This document shows, piece by piece, positions 34,256 through 42,678 of a stretch of DNA of 64,000 bases. Below the pieces are notes generated by a model. The model did no database searches. It had not been told where the DNA came from and worked only from the letters and a program-made list of their open reading frames with translations. Within the stretch, counting starts at the first letter, position 1; each line of letters starts with the position of its first letter. The position numbers and the translations under genes were made by a program. Origin of the DNA: Pseudofrankia saprophytica (GTDB lineage Bacteria > Actinomycetota > Actinomycetes > Frankiales > Frankiaceae); NCBI RefSeq assembly GCF_000235425.2, contig NZ_KI912266.1:7769130-7833129 (forward strand), given 5' to 3'.

Positions 34256-35220
34256 CGAGCACCGCCGAGCCATGTCCTCCGTCGGAGCGCCACCGAGGTC
34301 TGATCCACCGGGCGCTGATCTACGGCAGCGACGCGGAGTTCCTCGCCGCGACGGCGCCGTTCTGTCTCGACGGCATCGACCAGGGCGATTCGCTGCTGGT
34401 CGTCACCTCGGCCGTCAACATCGACCTGCTACGGCAGGCGCTGCGCGACGCCGCCAGCGAGGTCGAGTTCGTCGCCGCCGAGGAGTGGTACGACACACCG
34501 GGGGGTGCCCTGGGTGCCTGCCATCGGGTTGTCGATCGCTATGCCGCGACGGTTGGTCGCCGGCGGATGCGCTTGATCGGCGAGCCGATCTGGCACGGCA
34601 GGGACGCGGTGGAGACCGCGGAGTGGACGCGCTACGAATCGGCGATCAACCTCGCGTTCGCCGCCTACCCGGCGTCGGTCCTCTGCGGGTATGACAGCCG
34701 GCTGCTGCCCGAGACCGTGGTCGCCGACGCGCGGCGTACTCATCCGGAACTGGCCTTCGGGACGTCGGCGCACTCCAGCCCCGAGTACGCCGACCCGACG
34801 GACGTGTCCGGTCCCTGGACACGGCGGCTCGCGCCCTTGCCCGTCGACGGTGACGAGGCCGTGCTGGACTTCGGCACCGACCTGGCCACGGTGCGGGACT
34901 TCGTCACGGCGACCGCGACCGCCCTGGGCGTTTCCCCCGACGGAATCGAACGGCTGGTGTTCAGCGTCAACGAGGTCGCCACCAACGCCCTTCAGCACGG
35001 CGGCCAGGGACGGCTGACGATGCGGCTTGTCGGACGCCGTCTGGTCTGCGACATCACGAACCCCAGCCATCGCGCCACCGACTGGTTCCTGGGCTACCGT
35101 CCACCCGGTCCCGGTCAGGAACGCGGCTACGGCCTGTGGGCGGTCAGGCAGCTGTGCCACCTGATGGAGATCGACACCCACGACGGACACACCACCGTGC
35201 GCCTGCACCTCGAAATCTGA
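34252..35220 (+). CDS. MEDS-HATPase regulator (anti-sigma/RsbW-like kinase)
   Basis: 322 residues from GTG 34252, overlapping the STAS gene by 4 bp (GTGA). Residues about 15-185 are a second MEDS domain (GLIHRALIYGSDAEFLAATAPFCLDGIDQGDSLLVV; YESAINLAFAAYPASVLCGYDSRLL). Residues about 205-322 form an RsbW-like ATPase: N-box FSVNEVATNALQHGG and G-box GQERGYGLWAVRQLCHLMEI. Together with the STAS gene it makes a partner-switching pair in which both partners carry the same kind of sensor. Confidence 0.9.
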   Translation: MTSTAEPCPPSERHRGLIHRALIYGSDAEFLAATAPFCLDGIDQGDSLLVVTSAVNIDLLRQALRDAASEVEFVAAEEWYDTPGGALGACHRVVDRYAATVGRRRMRLIGEPIWHGRDAVETAEWTRYESAINLAFAAYPASVLCGYDSRLLPETVVADARRTHPELAFGTSAHSSPEYADPTDVSGPWTRRLAPLPVDGDEAVLDFGTDLATVRDFVTATATALGVSPDGIERLVFSVNEVATNALQHGGQGRLTMRLVGRRLVCDITNPSHRATDWFLGYRPPGPGQERGYGLWAVRQLCHLMEIDTHDGHTTVRLHLEI

Positions 35221-35863
35221 CGGCGGCCATCGGACGCGCGAACATTCGACTTCATGGGAGATGGAGATCGCCACCGGCGCGCTCAGTCTTTTCATGAAGG
35301 CAGACGACCGAAGGTCGCCTCGGCTATAAAACCTCCGCGAGGACCAGTCAGGACTTGTCGGACCGCTCCGAGTCCGAGCGGGAACGGCGGCCGCGCGTGC
35401 CGACATCGGCAGGCCGGCGATGAATGCCCTCGAGGGCCGCGGCACGGTCGTCGGCCACGCTTTGAGCGATGAGATCGAGAGTGCGAGAACGGGTGTTGTC
35501 GTCGAGTCCGTCCACCAGGCTGTCCAGGAAACTCACGTTTCACTCGCTTTCATTCTGCAACGCGATGCTTTGGTCGGGTACCCCGATCCCCGCCGACAAC
35601 CCACCCGCGCCAGCGACGTGACGTGCATCACATCTTGACGCCGATAGCCCGCCTGGCCTTCCTCGACGAGCTGATCACGACGGGTTGAGAACGACCTTGA
35701 CGCGGTCGTCCGCCTTCGAGGGATCGACGCAGGACCCACGGCTCCCGCGATGGCGCCAGCCCATGCGGGCCGAGCGGAAACGCGGGCTCCGACGATTCAC
35801 CGGCGCACGGGCGGGAAGGCGATCCGCTGGACGGCGTAACCCAGCCGACGACGGAGGATCGCC
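35221..35863. other. Mostly non-coding stretch
   Basis: About 640 bp between the MEDS pair and the LLM oxidoreductase. Apart from one possible short leftward gene at 35348-35536 I see no supported coding region. The part at 35530-35720 is less GC-rich and may hold promoters. Confidence 0.4.
35348..35536 (-). CDS. Possible small protein of unknown function
   Basis: 62 residues from GTG 35536: helical N-terminus (FLDSLVDGLDDNTRSRTLDLIAQSVADDRAAALEGIH) followed by an Arg/Ser-rich tail. Codons mostly end in G or C, but the ribosome site is weak. A chance frame is possible. Confidence 0.3.
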   Translation of the reverse strand: MSFLDSLVDGLDDNTRSRTLDLIAQSVADDRAAALEGIHRRPADVGTRGRRSRSDSERSDKS

Positions 35864-36841
35864 ATGAAGATCGGGTACAAGCTGGCGACCGAGGCCTTTG
35901 GCCCGGCCGAGATCATCCGGCAGACGGTCGCCGCCGAGCAGGCCGGTTTCGACTTCGTCGAGCTGTCCGACCACTTCCACCCGTGGCTGGACAACCAGGG
36001 CCACTCGGCCTTCACCTGGACGCTGCTGGGGGCCATGGCCGAGCGCACGGATCGAATAGGGCTCGCGACCGGCGTGACCTGCCCGACGATCCGCTACCAC
36101 CCGGCGGTGATCGCGCAGGCGGCGGCGACCGTCACGCTGCTGTCCGACGGCCGGTTCACCCTCGGCCTCGGCTCCGGGGAGCGGCTCAACGAGCACGTCG
36201 TCGGCCGTGGGTTCCCGGCCGTGGCCACCCGCCACGCGATGCTGCGAGAAGCCGTCGAGATCATTCGGCTGCTCTGGGAGGGCGGCTACCGCTCCTACGA
36301 CGGCCGCCACCTCCAGCTCGAGGACGCCCGGGTCTTCGACCTGCCCGACTCCCCGCCGCCGATCGCGATCGCGGCCAGCGGCGGCCCGTCAGCCCGGCTG
36401 GCGGCCGACTGCGGCGACGGACTGTTCGCCACCGAGGCCGAACCGGAGATCGTCGGCGAGTTCCACCGGGCTGGGGGCACCGGCCCCCGCTACGCCGAGG
36501 TGCCCGTGGCGTACGGCCCCGACGAGCACGCCGCCGCCGAGACGGCCCTGTCCACCACCCGGTGGGCGCTCACCGGCTGGAAGGTCATGAGTGAGCTGCC
36601 CAACCCCGTCAACTTCGCCGCCGCCACCACGACGGTCACCGAGGACGACATCACCGACCGGTTCGCCTGCGGACCCGACCCGGCCCGCCATCTGGGGGTC
36701 GCCCAGCAGTTCGTCGACGCCGGCTTCGACCACCTGGCCCTCATGAACGCCGGACCCGACCCCGACGGCTTCCTCGACTTCTTCACCTACACCCTGTCGG
36801 CGCCGCTGCGCGCCCTCACCCCGTCCGCGCAGGCGGCCTGA
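35864..36841 (+). CDS. F420-dependent LLM-class oxidoreductase
   Basis: 325 residues from ATG 35864 with GGAGG upstream. Luciferase-like TIM-barrel: MKIGYKLATEAFGPAEIIRQTVAAEQAGFDFVELSDHFHPW, the ATGVTCPTIRYHPAVIAQAAATVTLLSDGRFTLGLGSGE block, and a C-terminal FDHLALMNAGPDPDGFLDFF. The N-terminal ELSDHFHPW and GSGERLNEHV match the F420-glucose-6-phosphate-dehydrogenase-related subfamily. It should use cofactor F420; substrate unknown. Confidence 0.88.
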   Translation: MKIGYKLATEAFGPAEIIRQTVAAEQAGFDFVELSDHFHPWLDNQGHSAFTWTLLGAMAERTDRIGLATGVTCPTIRYHPAVIAQAAATVTLLSDGRFTLGLGSGERLNEHVVGRGFPAVATRHAMLREAVEIIRLLWEGGYRSYDGRHLQLEDARVFDLPDSPPPIAIAASGGPSARLAADCGDGLFATEAEPEIVGEFHRAGGTGPRYAEVPVAYGPDEHAAAETALSTTRWALTGWKVMSELPNPVNFAAATTTVTEDDITDRFACGPDPARHLGVAQQFVDAGFDHLALMNAGPDPDGFLDFFTYTLSAPLRALTPSAQAA

Positions 36842-36997
36842 GGAGGCGGCCGTGGTCGTACCCGCGCGGGCCTGACCGCACGGGCGTGACCGCAGGAACG
36901 AAACGGTATGCGCCGACGGCTGGCCATGATCATCCGACGTGCCCCGCCGAGGACCGGCCGCCGGCTTCGTAGACTGCGGGAGACCTGTCACCGGCTG

Positions 36998-38209
36998 ATG
37001 AGGGCCCCTGCCGTGCGTGCGCTGCTGCTAGAGAACGTCCACCCGGACGCCGCGACGATCCTCGAGGCCGCCGGCGCGGAGGTCGAGACGATCGACCGGG
37101 CGCTCGACCATCGGGCGCTGGTCGCGGCCCTGGCGGGCGTGCAGCTGTTGGGGATCAGGTCGAAGACCGAGGTCACCGAGGCGGTGTTCGACGAGGCGCC
37201 GGACCTGCTCGCCATCGGCGCGTTCTGCATCGGTACCAACCAGGTGGATCTCGGCGCCGCGCGCGAGCGAGGCGTCGCCGTGTTCAACGCTCCTTTCTCC
37301 AACACCCGCAGCGTGGTCGAGCTCGCGCTCGCGGAGATCATCGCGCTGACGCGGCGGTTGACCCCCAAGAACACCGCCATGCATGCGGGCGTGTGGGACA
37401 AGTCGGCCGAGGCGGCCCACGAGGTCCGCGGCCGGCGCCTCGGCATCGTCGGCTACGGCAACATCGGCGCGCAGCTGTCGGTGCTGGCCGAGGCGCTCGG
37501 CATGAGCGTGTACTTCTACGACACCGCCGACAAGCTGGCGCTCGGCAATGCCCGCCGCTGCGCCAGCCTCGACGACCTGCTGGCGGTCGCGGACGTCGTG
37601 ACCCTGCACGTGGACGGACGCGCCGGCAACAGCGGGATGTTCGGCGCCGAGCAGTTCGCCCGCATGCGGCCTGGCAGCCTCTTCCTCAACCTCTCGCGCG
37701 GCTTCGTCGTGGACCATGGCGCACTGCGCACGCAGGTGGAGAGCGGGCGGCTGGCCGGCGCGGCGATCGACGTCTTCCCGCATGAGCCGGCCGGGCGCGG
37801 CGACGAGTTCCGCTCCGAGCTGCGAGACCTGCCGAACGTGATCCTCACGCCGCACATCGCCGGCTCGACCGAGGAGGCCCAGCAGGACATCGGCCGCTAC
37901 GTCGCGGGCAAGCTGCGGGACTACCAGCTCGACGGCGGCACGGCCATGAGCGTCAACCTGCCGCACCTCTCGCTGCCGCCGCGGCCGGGCGGGCGCCGGA
38001 TCGCCCATCTGCATCGCAACGTGCCGGGCGTGCTCGCGAAGATCAACAGCCTGCTCGCCGAGCACAAGGTCAACATCGACGGCCAGCTCCTCGACACCCG
38101 TGGCGAGTACGGGTATGTCCTGACCGACATCGCCGTCGACTACCCGGCGGCCGTACTCGGCTCGCTGGCCGCGATGCCAGAGACCGTCCGGGTAAGGCTG
38201 CTGGGATGA
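36998..38209 (+). CDS. serA: D-3-phosphoglycerate dehydrogenase
   Basis: 403 residues from ATG 36998; the frame is open to 36908, but the upstream part is Arg-rich and unlike the family. It oxidises 3-phosphoglycerate to 3-phosphohydroxypyruvate, the first step of serine synthesis. Seen: substrate domain (AIGAFCIGTNQVDL, FNAPFSNTRSVVELALAEII), Rossmann motif GIVGYGNIGAQL, catalytic Arg in NLSRGFVVDH, ILTPHIAGSTEEAQ with the catalytic His, and a C-terminal ACT domain (about 328-403: HRNVPGVLAKINSLLAEHKVNIDGQLL) for serine feedback. The length matches the 410-residue E. coli type. The stop overlaps the next gene. Confidence 0.92.
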   Translation: MRAPAVRALLLENVHPDAATILEAAGAEVETIDRALDHRALVAALAGVQLLGIRSKTEVTEAVFDEAPDLLAIGAFCIGTNQVDLGAARERGVAVFNAPFSNTRSVVELALAEIIALTRRLTPKNTAMHAGVWDKSAEAAHEVRGRRLGIVGYGNIGAQLSVLAEALGMSVYFYDTADKLALGNARRCASLDDLLAVADVVTLHVDGRAGNSGMFGAEQFARMRPGSLFLNLSRGFVVDHGALRTQVESGRLAGAAIDVFPHEPAGRGDEFRSELRDLPNVILTPHIAGSTEEAQQDIGRYVAGKLRDYQLDGGTAMSVNLPHLSLPPRPGGRRIAHLHRNVPGVLAKINSLLAEHKVNIDGQLLDTRGEYGYVLTDIAVDYPAAVLGSLAAMPETVRVRLLG

Positions 38210-39672
38210 GCGCGCCGACCAGCGGGCTGACGCCGGCTGGTGGCGTGGCGGCAACCTCCGACGCGGCGATCCCCGACGGGAAGCCGGGTTCCGACTGGGC
38301 GTCGACGCCGGCCTCGGCCCTGGCGGCGGAGCTGCGCGCCGCGGTCGGTGCCGCCCATCTGCTCACCGACGCCTCCGTCGTCGCCTCCTTCGAGTCCGAC
38401 TGGACCGGTCGGTTCCACGGCCGCGCTCGTTGCGTGGTCCGGCCCGCCGACACGACCGAGGTGGCCGAGGTGATGGCCGCCGCGGCGCGGGCGAAGGTGC
38501 CCGTCTGCGTCCAGGGCGGCAACACCGGGCTGGTCGGCGGGAGTGTGCCCGTCGACGGCGCGATCCTGCTCAGCACGGCCCGGTTGACGGCTCTCGAACC
38601 GGTGGAGTCGGTCTCCGGCCAGGTCACCGTGGGTGCGGGCGTCACCCTGGCCGCACTGCAACGGCACGTCCGCGCCGAGGGCTACGACTTCGGGGTCGAT
38701 TTCGCGGCGCGGGACTCGGCCACCCTCGGCGGTCTGGTCGCCACCAACGCTGGCGGCGAGCGGGTGCTGCGTTACGGCACGACCCGGGCGCAGGTGCTCG
38801 GGATCGAGGCGGTACTCGCCAACGGTTCGATCATCAGCCGTCTCAGTGGGCTCCCGAAGGACAACACGGGCTATCACGCGATGTCGCTGCTCACCGGCAG
38901 CGAAGGCACGCTGGGGATCATCACCCGGCTTCGCCTGCGGCTCGTTCCCCTCCTGACCGACCGGGCGGTGGCCCTGGTCGCCGTGGACGACATCGCCGCC
39001 GCGCTGTCGCTCGTCCGGTCGGTGCGCAACCGGATGCCGTCGCTGGAGGCCGCCGAGCTGTTCTTCGCCGACGGCCTCGCGCTGGTCCGCGACAAGACCG
39101 GCCTCTCGGCCCCGTTCGCCGAGACCTACCCGGCCTACCTGGTCCTCGAGTGCGCCGGCCGGACCGACCCGACCGAGGACCTGCTCGAGGCGCTGGCGGA
39201 CAGCGATGCCGTCAGGGATGCGACCGTCGCCTCCGACACGCGCGGCCGGCACCTGCTGTGGGCCTACCGCGAGGCGCACACCGAGTCGATCAACGCCGCC
39301 GGTGTCCCGGTGAAGCTCGACGTGGCGGTGCCGCTGACGGCGCTGGCCGAGACGGTGGCTTCGCTTCCGGCGACGATATCGGCGGCCTGCCCGACCGCGC
39401 GGCCGATCCTGTTCGGGCACATCAACGAGGGAAACCTGCACGTCAACGTGCTCGACGCGACCAGCGAGGCCGAGGCCGTGACGGACGCGGTGCTGCGGCT
39501 CGTCGCGGCGCACGGCGGGAGCATCAGCGCCGAGCACGGCGTCGGTCGGGCCAAGCGCGCGTGGCTGGGGCTGTCCCGGTCACCTCAGGAGATCGCGATG
39601 ATGCGCGCGGTCAAGCGCGGACTCGACCCTGACGGGCTGCTCAACCCGGGCGTCCTGCTCGATCCAGCCTGA
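38206..39672 (+). CDS. FAD-linked D-2-hydroxyacid dehydrogenase, probable D-2-hydroxyglutarate dehydrogenase
   Basis: 488 residues from ATG 38206, overlapping serA by 4 bp (ATGA). FAD-binding PCMH domain (about 75-255: QGGNTGLVGGSVPVDGAILLSTARL, DFAARDSATLGGLVATNAGGERVLRYG, LLTGSEGTLGIITRLRL) and C-terminal FAD-oxidase domain with the metal motif FGHINEGNLHVNV and the closing HGVGRAKRAWLGLSRSP. Glycolate oxidase GlcD and D-lactate dehydrogenase belong to the same family. The fusion-like overlap with serA favours D-2-hydroxyglutarate, because SerA enzymes can reduce 2-oxoglutarate to it (inference). Confidence 0.87.
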   Translation: MSAPTSGLTPAGGVAATSDAAIPDGKPGSDWASTPASALAAELRAAVGAAHLLTDASVVASFESDWTGRFHGRARCVVRPADTTEVAEVMAAAARAKVPVCVQGGNTGLVGGSVPVDGAILLSTARLTALEPVESVSGQVTVGAGVTLAALQRHVRAEGYDFGVDFAARDSATLGGLVATNAGGERVLRYGTTRAQVLGIEAVLANGSIISRLSGLPKDNTGYHAMSLLTGSEGTLGIITRLRLRLVPLLTDRAVALVAVDDIAAALSLVRSVRNRMPSLEAAELFFADGLALVRDKTGLSAPFAETYPAYLVLECAGRTDPTEDLLEALADSDAVRDATVASDTRGRHLLWAYREAHTESINAAGVPVKLDVAVPLTALAETVASLPATISAACPTARPILFGHINEGNLHVNVLDATSEAEAVTDAVLRLVAAHGGSISAEHGVGRAKRAWLGLSRSPQEIAMMRAVKRGLDPDGLLNPGVLLDPA

Positions 39673-39768
39673 CACGGTCGGGACGGCCCCAGCCACGGCG
39701 GCTCAGGGGGACCAGCGTATGGTTGGCGCGACAGTGGATCGCTGGCGCAGCGTCGACCCGTTGGAGAC

Positions 39769-40479
39769 ATGATTTTTCTAGCGGAGCGAGCTCCAGTCCT
39801 CCACGGCCCGGCCGCCCCTGAGACGGGACCCGGCGAGGCGGCAGCGCAGGCGGACGCCCGGCTTCCCAAGCCCACGATGATCGCCAGACACGGGCTGCCT
39901 CATCTCATCGAGGCGACGGTCGTACCCGCGGTCCTTTTTCTTGTCGTCCTGCACTTCTTCAACTTCACCTTGGCGGCGTTGGCCGCGTTGGTGTGGGAGT
40001 ACGCCGCGGTGAGCCGGCGGGTGGCCACCAAGCGGCGCATCCCGGCGCTGCTGGTGCTGTCCTCGGTCGGGCTGACCGTGCGCACCGTGGTAGCGGTCAT
40101 AAGCGGCAGCGCCTTCGTCTACTTTCTTCAGCCTGTCATCGTCGCCGGAATCGTGGGACTGATGTTCCTGCTGTCCGCTCTCTCCCCGCGGCCCCTCGTT
40201 CACCGGCTGGCGCGCGACTTCTGCCCGCTGCCTCCCGGCGTGACGGCCCGGCCCGGCGTGCGCAGGCTGTTCCTCGGGCTCACCCTCCTGTGGGCGGCGG
40301 TGAACCTCGGGAACTCCGCCTTCACGTACTGGTTGTTGACATCCCAGACGACCGAGGTCTTCGTCGCGGTCCGCGGGATCACCGGCACCGCCCTGCCCGT
40401 CGCGGCCACGTTGGTCACCGTCGCCTGGTCGTGGCGGGTCGCTGGCCGAGAAGGTCTCCGGGCGGCCCGCGCGGCCTGA
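39769..40479 (+). CDS. VC0807-like integral membrane protein
   Basis: 236 residues from ATG 39769 (ggag 4 nt upstream). Five or six membrane segments: about 47-90 (EATVVPAVLFLVVLHFFNFTLAALAALVWEY), 95-110, 120-140 (FVYFLQPVIVAGIVGLMFLLSAL), 172-190, and 205-225. The pattern ALLVLSSVGLTVRTV, PLVHRLARDFCPLPPGV, and FTYWLLTSQTTEVFVAVRG is that of the small VC0807-type family, whose function is unknown. Single gene, ending at a strong terminator. Confidence 0.75.
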   Translation: MIFLAERAPVLHGPAAPETGPGEAAAQADARLPKPTMIARHGLPHLIEATVVPAVLFLVVLHFFNFTLAALAALVWEYAAVSRRVATKRRIPALLVLSSVGLTVRTVVAVISGSAFVYFLQPVIVAGIVGLMFLLSALSPRPLVHRLARDFCPLPPGVTARPGVRRLFLGLTLLWAAVNLGNSAFTYWLLTSQTTEVFVAVRGITGTALPVAATLVTVAWSWRVAGREGLRAARAA

Positions 40480-40495
40480 CGTCTGACGTCTGACG
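40476..40495. repeat. 7-bp tandem repeat CTGACGT across the stop codon
   Basis: Two complete CTGACGT units and a third CTGACG span 40476-40495 and include the stop of the preceding gene. Confidence 0.6.
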
Positions 40496-40541
40496 GAGGC
40501 TGCCCCGCGGGTAAGCCCCGCCGGCCGGCGGCCGATGCGCA

Positions 40542-40583
40542 TCGGGTCGGCCCGGTCGCACGGCGGCGACCGGGCCGACCCGA
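40542..40583. terminator. Perfect 18-bp stem-loop between convergent genes
   Basis: Arms 40542-40559 (tcgggtcggcccggtcgc) and 40566-40583 are exact reverse complements with a 6-nt loop. It lies between the ends of the VC0807-like gene (40479) and the secreted-protein gene (40600), so it can terminate both. Confidence 0.8.
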
Positions 40584-40599
40584 CGGCGGCGAGATCCGA

Positions 40600-41775
40600 T
40601 CAGCTCCAGGGAATCCAGGCGGTCCGCACGTGGCCGTTGCCGTGGCTGTCGCTGGGCTGGAAGTAGGAAAACATCAGCTTACTGGACGTGCTCGACTCCG
40701 GATGGCCGATGTAGGCCCGGCACAAACCTCCGTCGCCGGTGGTGCTGTTACACGGGACGGCCGCGGTGAATCTCGGCGTAAACGGCCCGGTTGGGCTGCT
40801 CGACGAGAACACCGTGATGTTCCCGCCGATATCGTCCTGCTCGATCGCGACGAACGGGGACCCGGAGAACGCTGGATAGCGGTGGACATCGAAGCTGGCC
40901 GGAGTGATCGGAGTGAAGCCACCGGAGGTGGCGGCCAGTGTGCTGAAGGTGTAGTTACGGGGGTCCAGCCAGCGATGACCACCGCTCCGATTGCTCGCGT
41001 TGTACGCCGCGAACGGTGTACTACCCAACGTGACCTTCGCGACCTGGGCGGTCCCAGCGGAGCAGTCACCGAAGACGGAGCTGGTGCACAGACCGGTGTA
41101 GAAGTACAGCGAGCCGTTGTAGACCACCGGTGAGCCCAGGGTGCGGTTGTCCGCCAGCGGGCTGCCGGTGAAGATCCCGTTGCCGCCGACCGGGCTGTCG
41201 TTGCTGAAGGTGTTCGTCGTGTAGTCGTAGTCGACGATACGGAACGCGAGCGGCCTCGTGTTGCTTCCGTCCAGGCACATCAGCACGTACGGAATGATGA
41301 GAAGCGGATTCGGCGAGGACGTCGGGATCGACGCTGTTCCGCTGGCCCAGGCGGCGAGGGTACCGCCGCAGGAGAACCCCGACGGGTTCGGGATGAACTG
41401 GACCACGTTGTTGCCCGAGGCGTCCGTGAAATCGCCGAACAGCGACTGGTTCGGCGCGGTGAAGGCCTGCGCGGTACCCGCGGTCGTCCCCCAGACCCGC
41501 TGGCCGGTCGGGCTGACCGCGGTGTCACAGAACAGCCACAGCACGCCGATCGTGTTCGCCTGCGGGACACCGGTGAACCCGCAGTCCCGGGAGATCTCGT
41601 AGCCCTTGTTCACCTCGAGCGAGGACACGACCTGGCCGATGTCATTGACGGCCCGGGTGGCCGCCGCCGCCGGCGCGGCGGCGCCCACGGTGTACGCCAG
41701 AATGACCGATAATGCTGCGCTGATCATAGATAAGATGGAGCCGATAAACTGTCGGCGCGGGCGCACTGCACGCAT
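40600..41775 (-). CDS. Secreted protein, probable glycoside-hydrolase-like beta-propeller
   Basis: 391 residues from ATG 41775 with GGAGA upstream; the open frame extends to 42033 but without family-like sequence. Signal peptide: Arg-rich start, FIGSILSMISAALSVILAYTVGAAA, cleavage near AAAAT. The mature chain is rich in Gly, Ser, Thr, Asn and aromatic residues (WLFCDTAVSPTGQRVWGTTAGTAQAFTAP, FVAIEQDDIGGNITVFSSSSPTGPF, RAYIGHPESSTSSKLMFSYFQP). Repeated blade-like units resemble five-bladed propellers of glycosidases such as GH43/DUF4185/DUF5005 types. No catalytic residues can be assigned. Confidence 0.7.
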   Translation of the reverse strand: MRAVRPRRQFIGSILSMISAALSVILAYTVGAAAPAAAATRAVNDIGQVVSSLEVNKGYEISRDCGFTGVPQANTIGVLWLFCDTAVSPTGQRVWGTTAGTAQAFTAPNQSLFGDFTDASGNNVVQFIPNPSGFSCGGTLAAWASGTASIPTSSPNPLLIIPYVLMCLDGSNTRPLAFRIVDYDYTTNTFSNDSPVGGNGIFTGSPLADNRTLGSPVVYNGSLYFYTGLCTSSVFGDCSAGTAQVAKVTLGSTPFAAYNASNRSGGHRWLDPRNYTFSTLAATSGGFTPITPASFDVHRYPAFSGSPFVAIEQDDIGGNITVFSSSSPTGPFTPRFTAAVPCNSTTGDGGLCRAYIGHPESSTSSKLMFSYFQPSDSHGNGHVRTAWIPWS

Positions 41776-42164
41776 GGTGCGTCTCCTCGACGGTCGACCG
41801 CGACGCGAAAGCGCCGCGCGGGGCTGGACGCCCACCTCGATGGCACTGGTTGCGAAGACAATCGATGGAGCAAGCTCCCGATGATTGACGCGACAAGTTC
41901 CCGCAAGGTCAGGCGTCGCGCCTTCCATAATTGGAGGTCGTCGCATCGAAAATGGGGCACGCCGTTCGTCGTGGACCTTAGCATGCCCACCCCTGCGCAA
42001 TCTATCGAAGCCGATCAACCTCCGCCTCGACAAGGCGGTCGGACAATCTCGGATGACAAACCCGAGGTCAGCGGACCGGAAGGTTTGCCGTCAAGATCTC
42101 CATCTTCCGTCACGATCGGCCGAGCTGAGCCCGTTCACCTCCCGGCCTCGGGCACGATGGCGTC
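41776..42164. other. AT-richer intergenic region
   Basis: About 390 bp of divergent promoter region for the secreted protein (leftward) and DUF1330 gene (rightward). Noticeably less GC-rich than the genes. No definite operator seen. Confidence 0.35.
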
Positions 42165-42452
42165 ATGACTGCCTACTGGATCAGCGTGTACAAGGAGATC
42201 GTCGACGAGGGCAAGGTCGCGGCGTACGCCGAGCTGGCCGGTCCGGCCCTGCGTGCCGCCGGCGGCACCTTCGTCGCCCGCGGCCTTCCCGAGTTGACCT
42301 ACGAGGCCGGGGAGAAGACCCGCACCGTGCTCATCGCCTTCGACTCGGTCGAGGCCGCCCGGGCCGCGCATGACAGCGCCGCCTACCAGGAAGCCCTCGC
42401 CGCCCTCGACGGCGGCGCCGTTCGTGACCTGCGCATCGTGCCCGGCCTGTAG
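42165..42452 (+). CDS. DUF1330 domain protein
   Basis: 95 residues. The entire length fits DUF1330 (YWISVYKEIVDEGKVAAYAELAGPALRAAGGTFVARG, TVLIAFDSVEAARAAHDSAAYQEALAAL), a ferredoxin-like/ABM-type fold. Function unknown. Stands 226 bp before the dioxygenase. Confidence 0.85.
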   Translation: MTAYWISVYKEIVDEGKVAAYAELAGPALRAAGGTFVARGLPELTYEAGEKTRTVLIAFDSVEAARAAHDSAAYQEALAALDGGAVRDLRIVPGL

Positions 42453-42678
42453 GGCCTCGTCGCATCTGGTGTCTCCCCCGACGTGCGCGCGCACGGATGG
42501 CGAACCGACGCCTGGCCGGAGTTGTTCGGGCGCGTCCTGACGGTGACGGTGCCGCGGCCGATGAGTGCGCCCTCGCTCCTCGGCCCGGTGCCGCGTCCGC
42601 CTGCTCGCCTGCTGGCCGCAGGCGCCGCCGGGGAGATGTCCTACGGTCCTACGGGAGCGACGGAAGACGGAGGACACC

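Noticed and set aside
36908-36997. Upstream start for serA
   Set aside because: The added 30 residues are Arg-rich and unlike the family; ATG 36998 gives the normal length.
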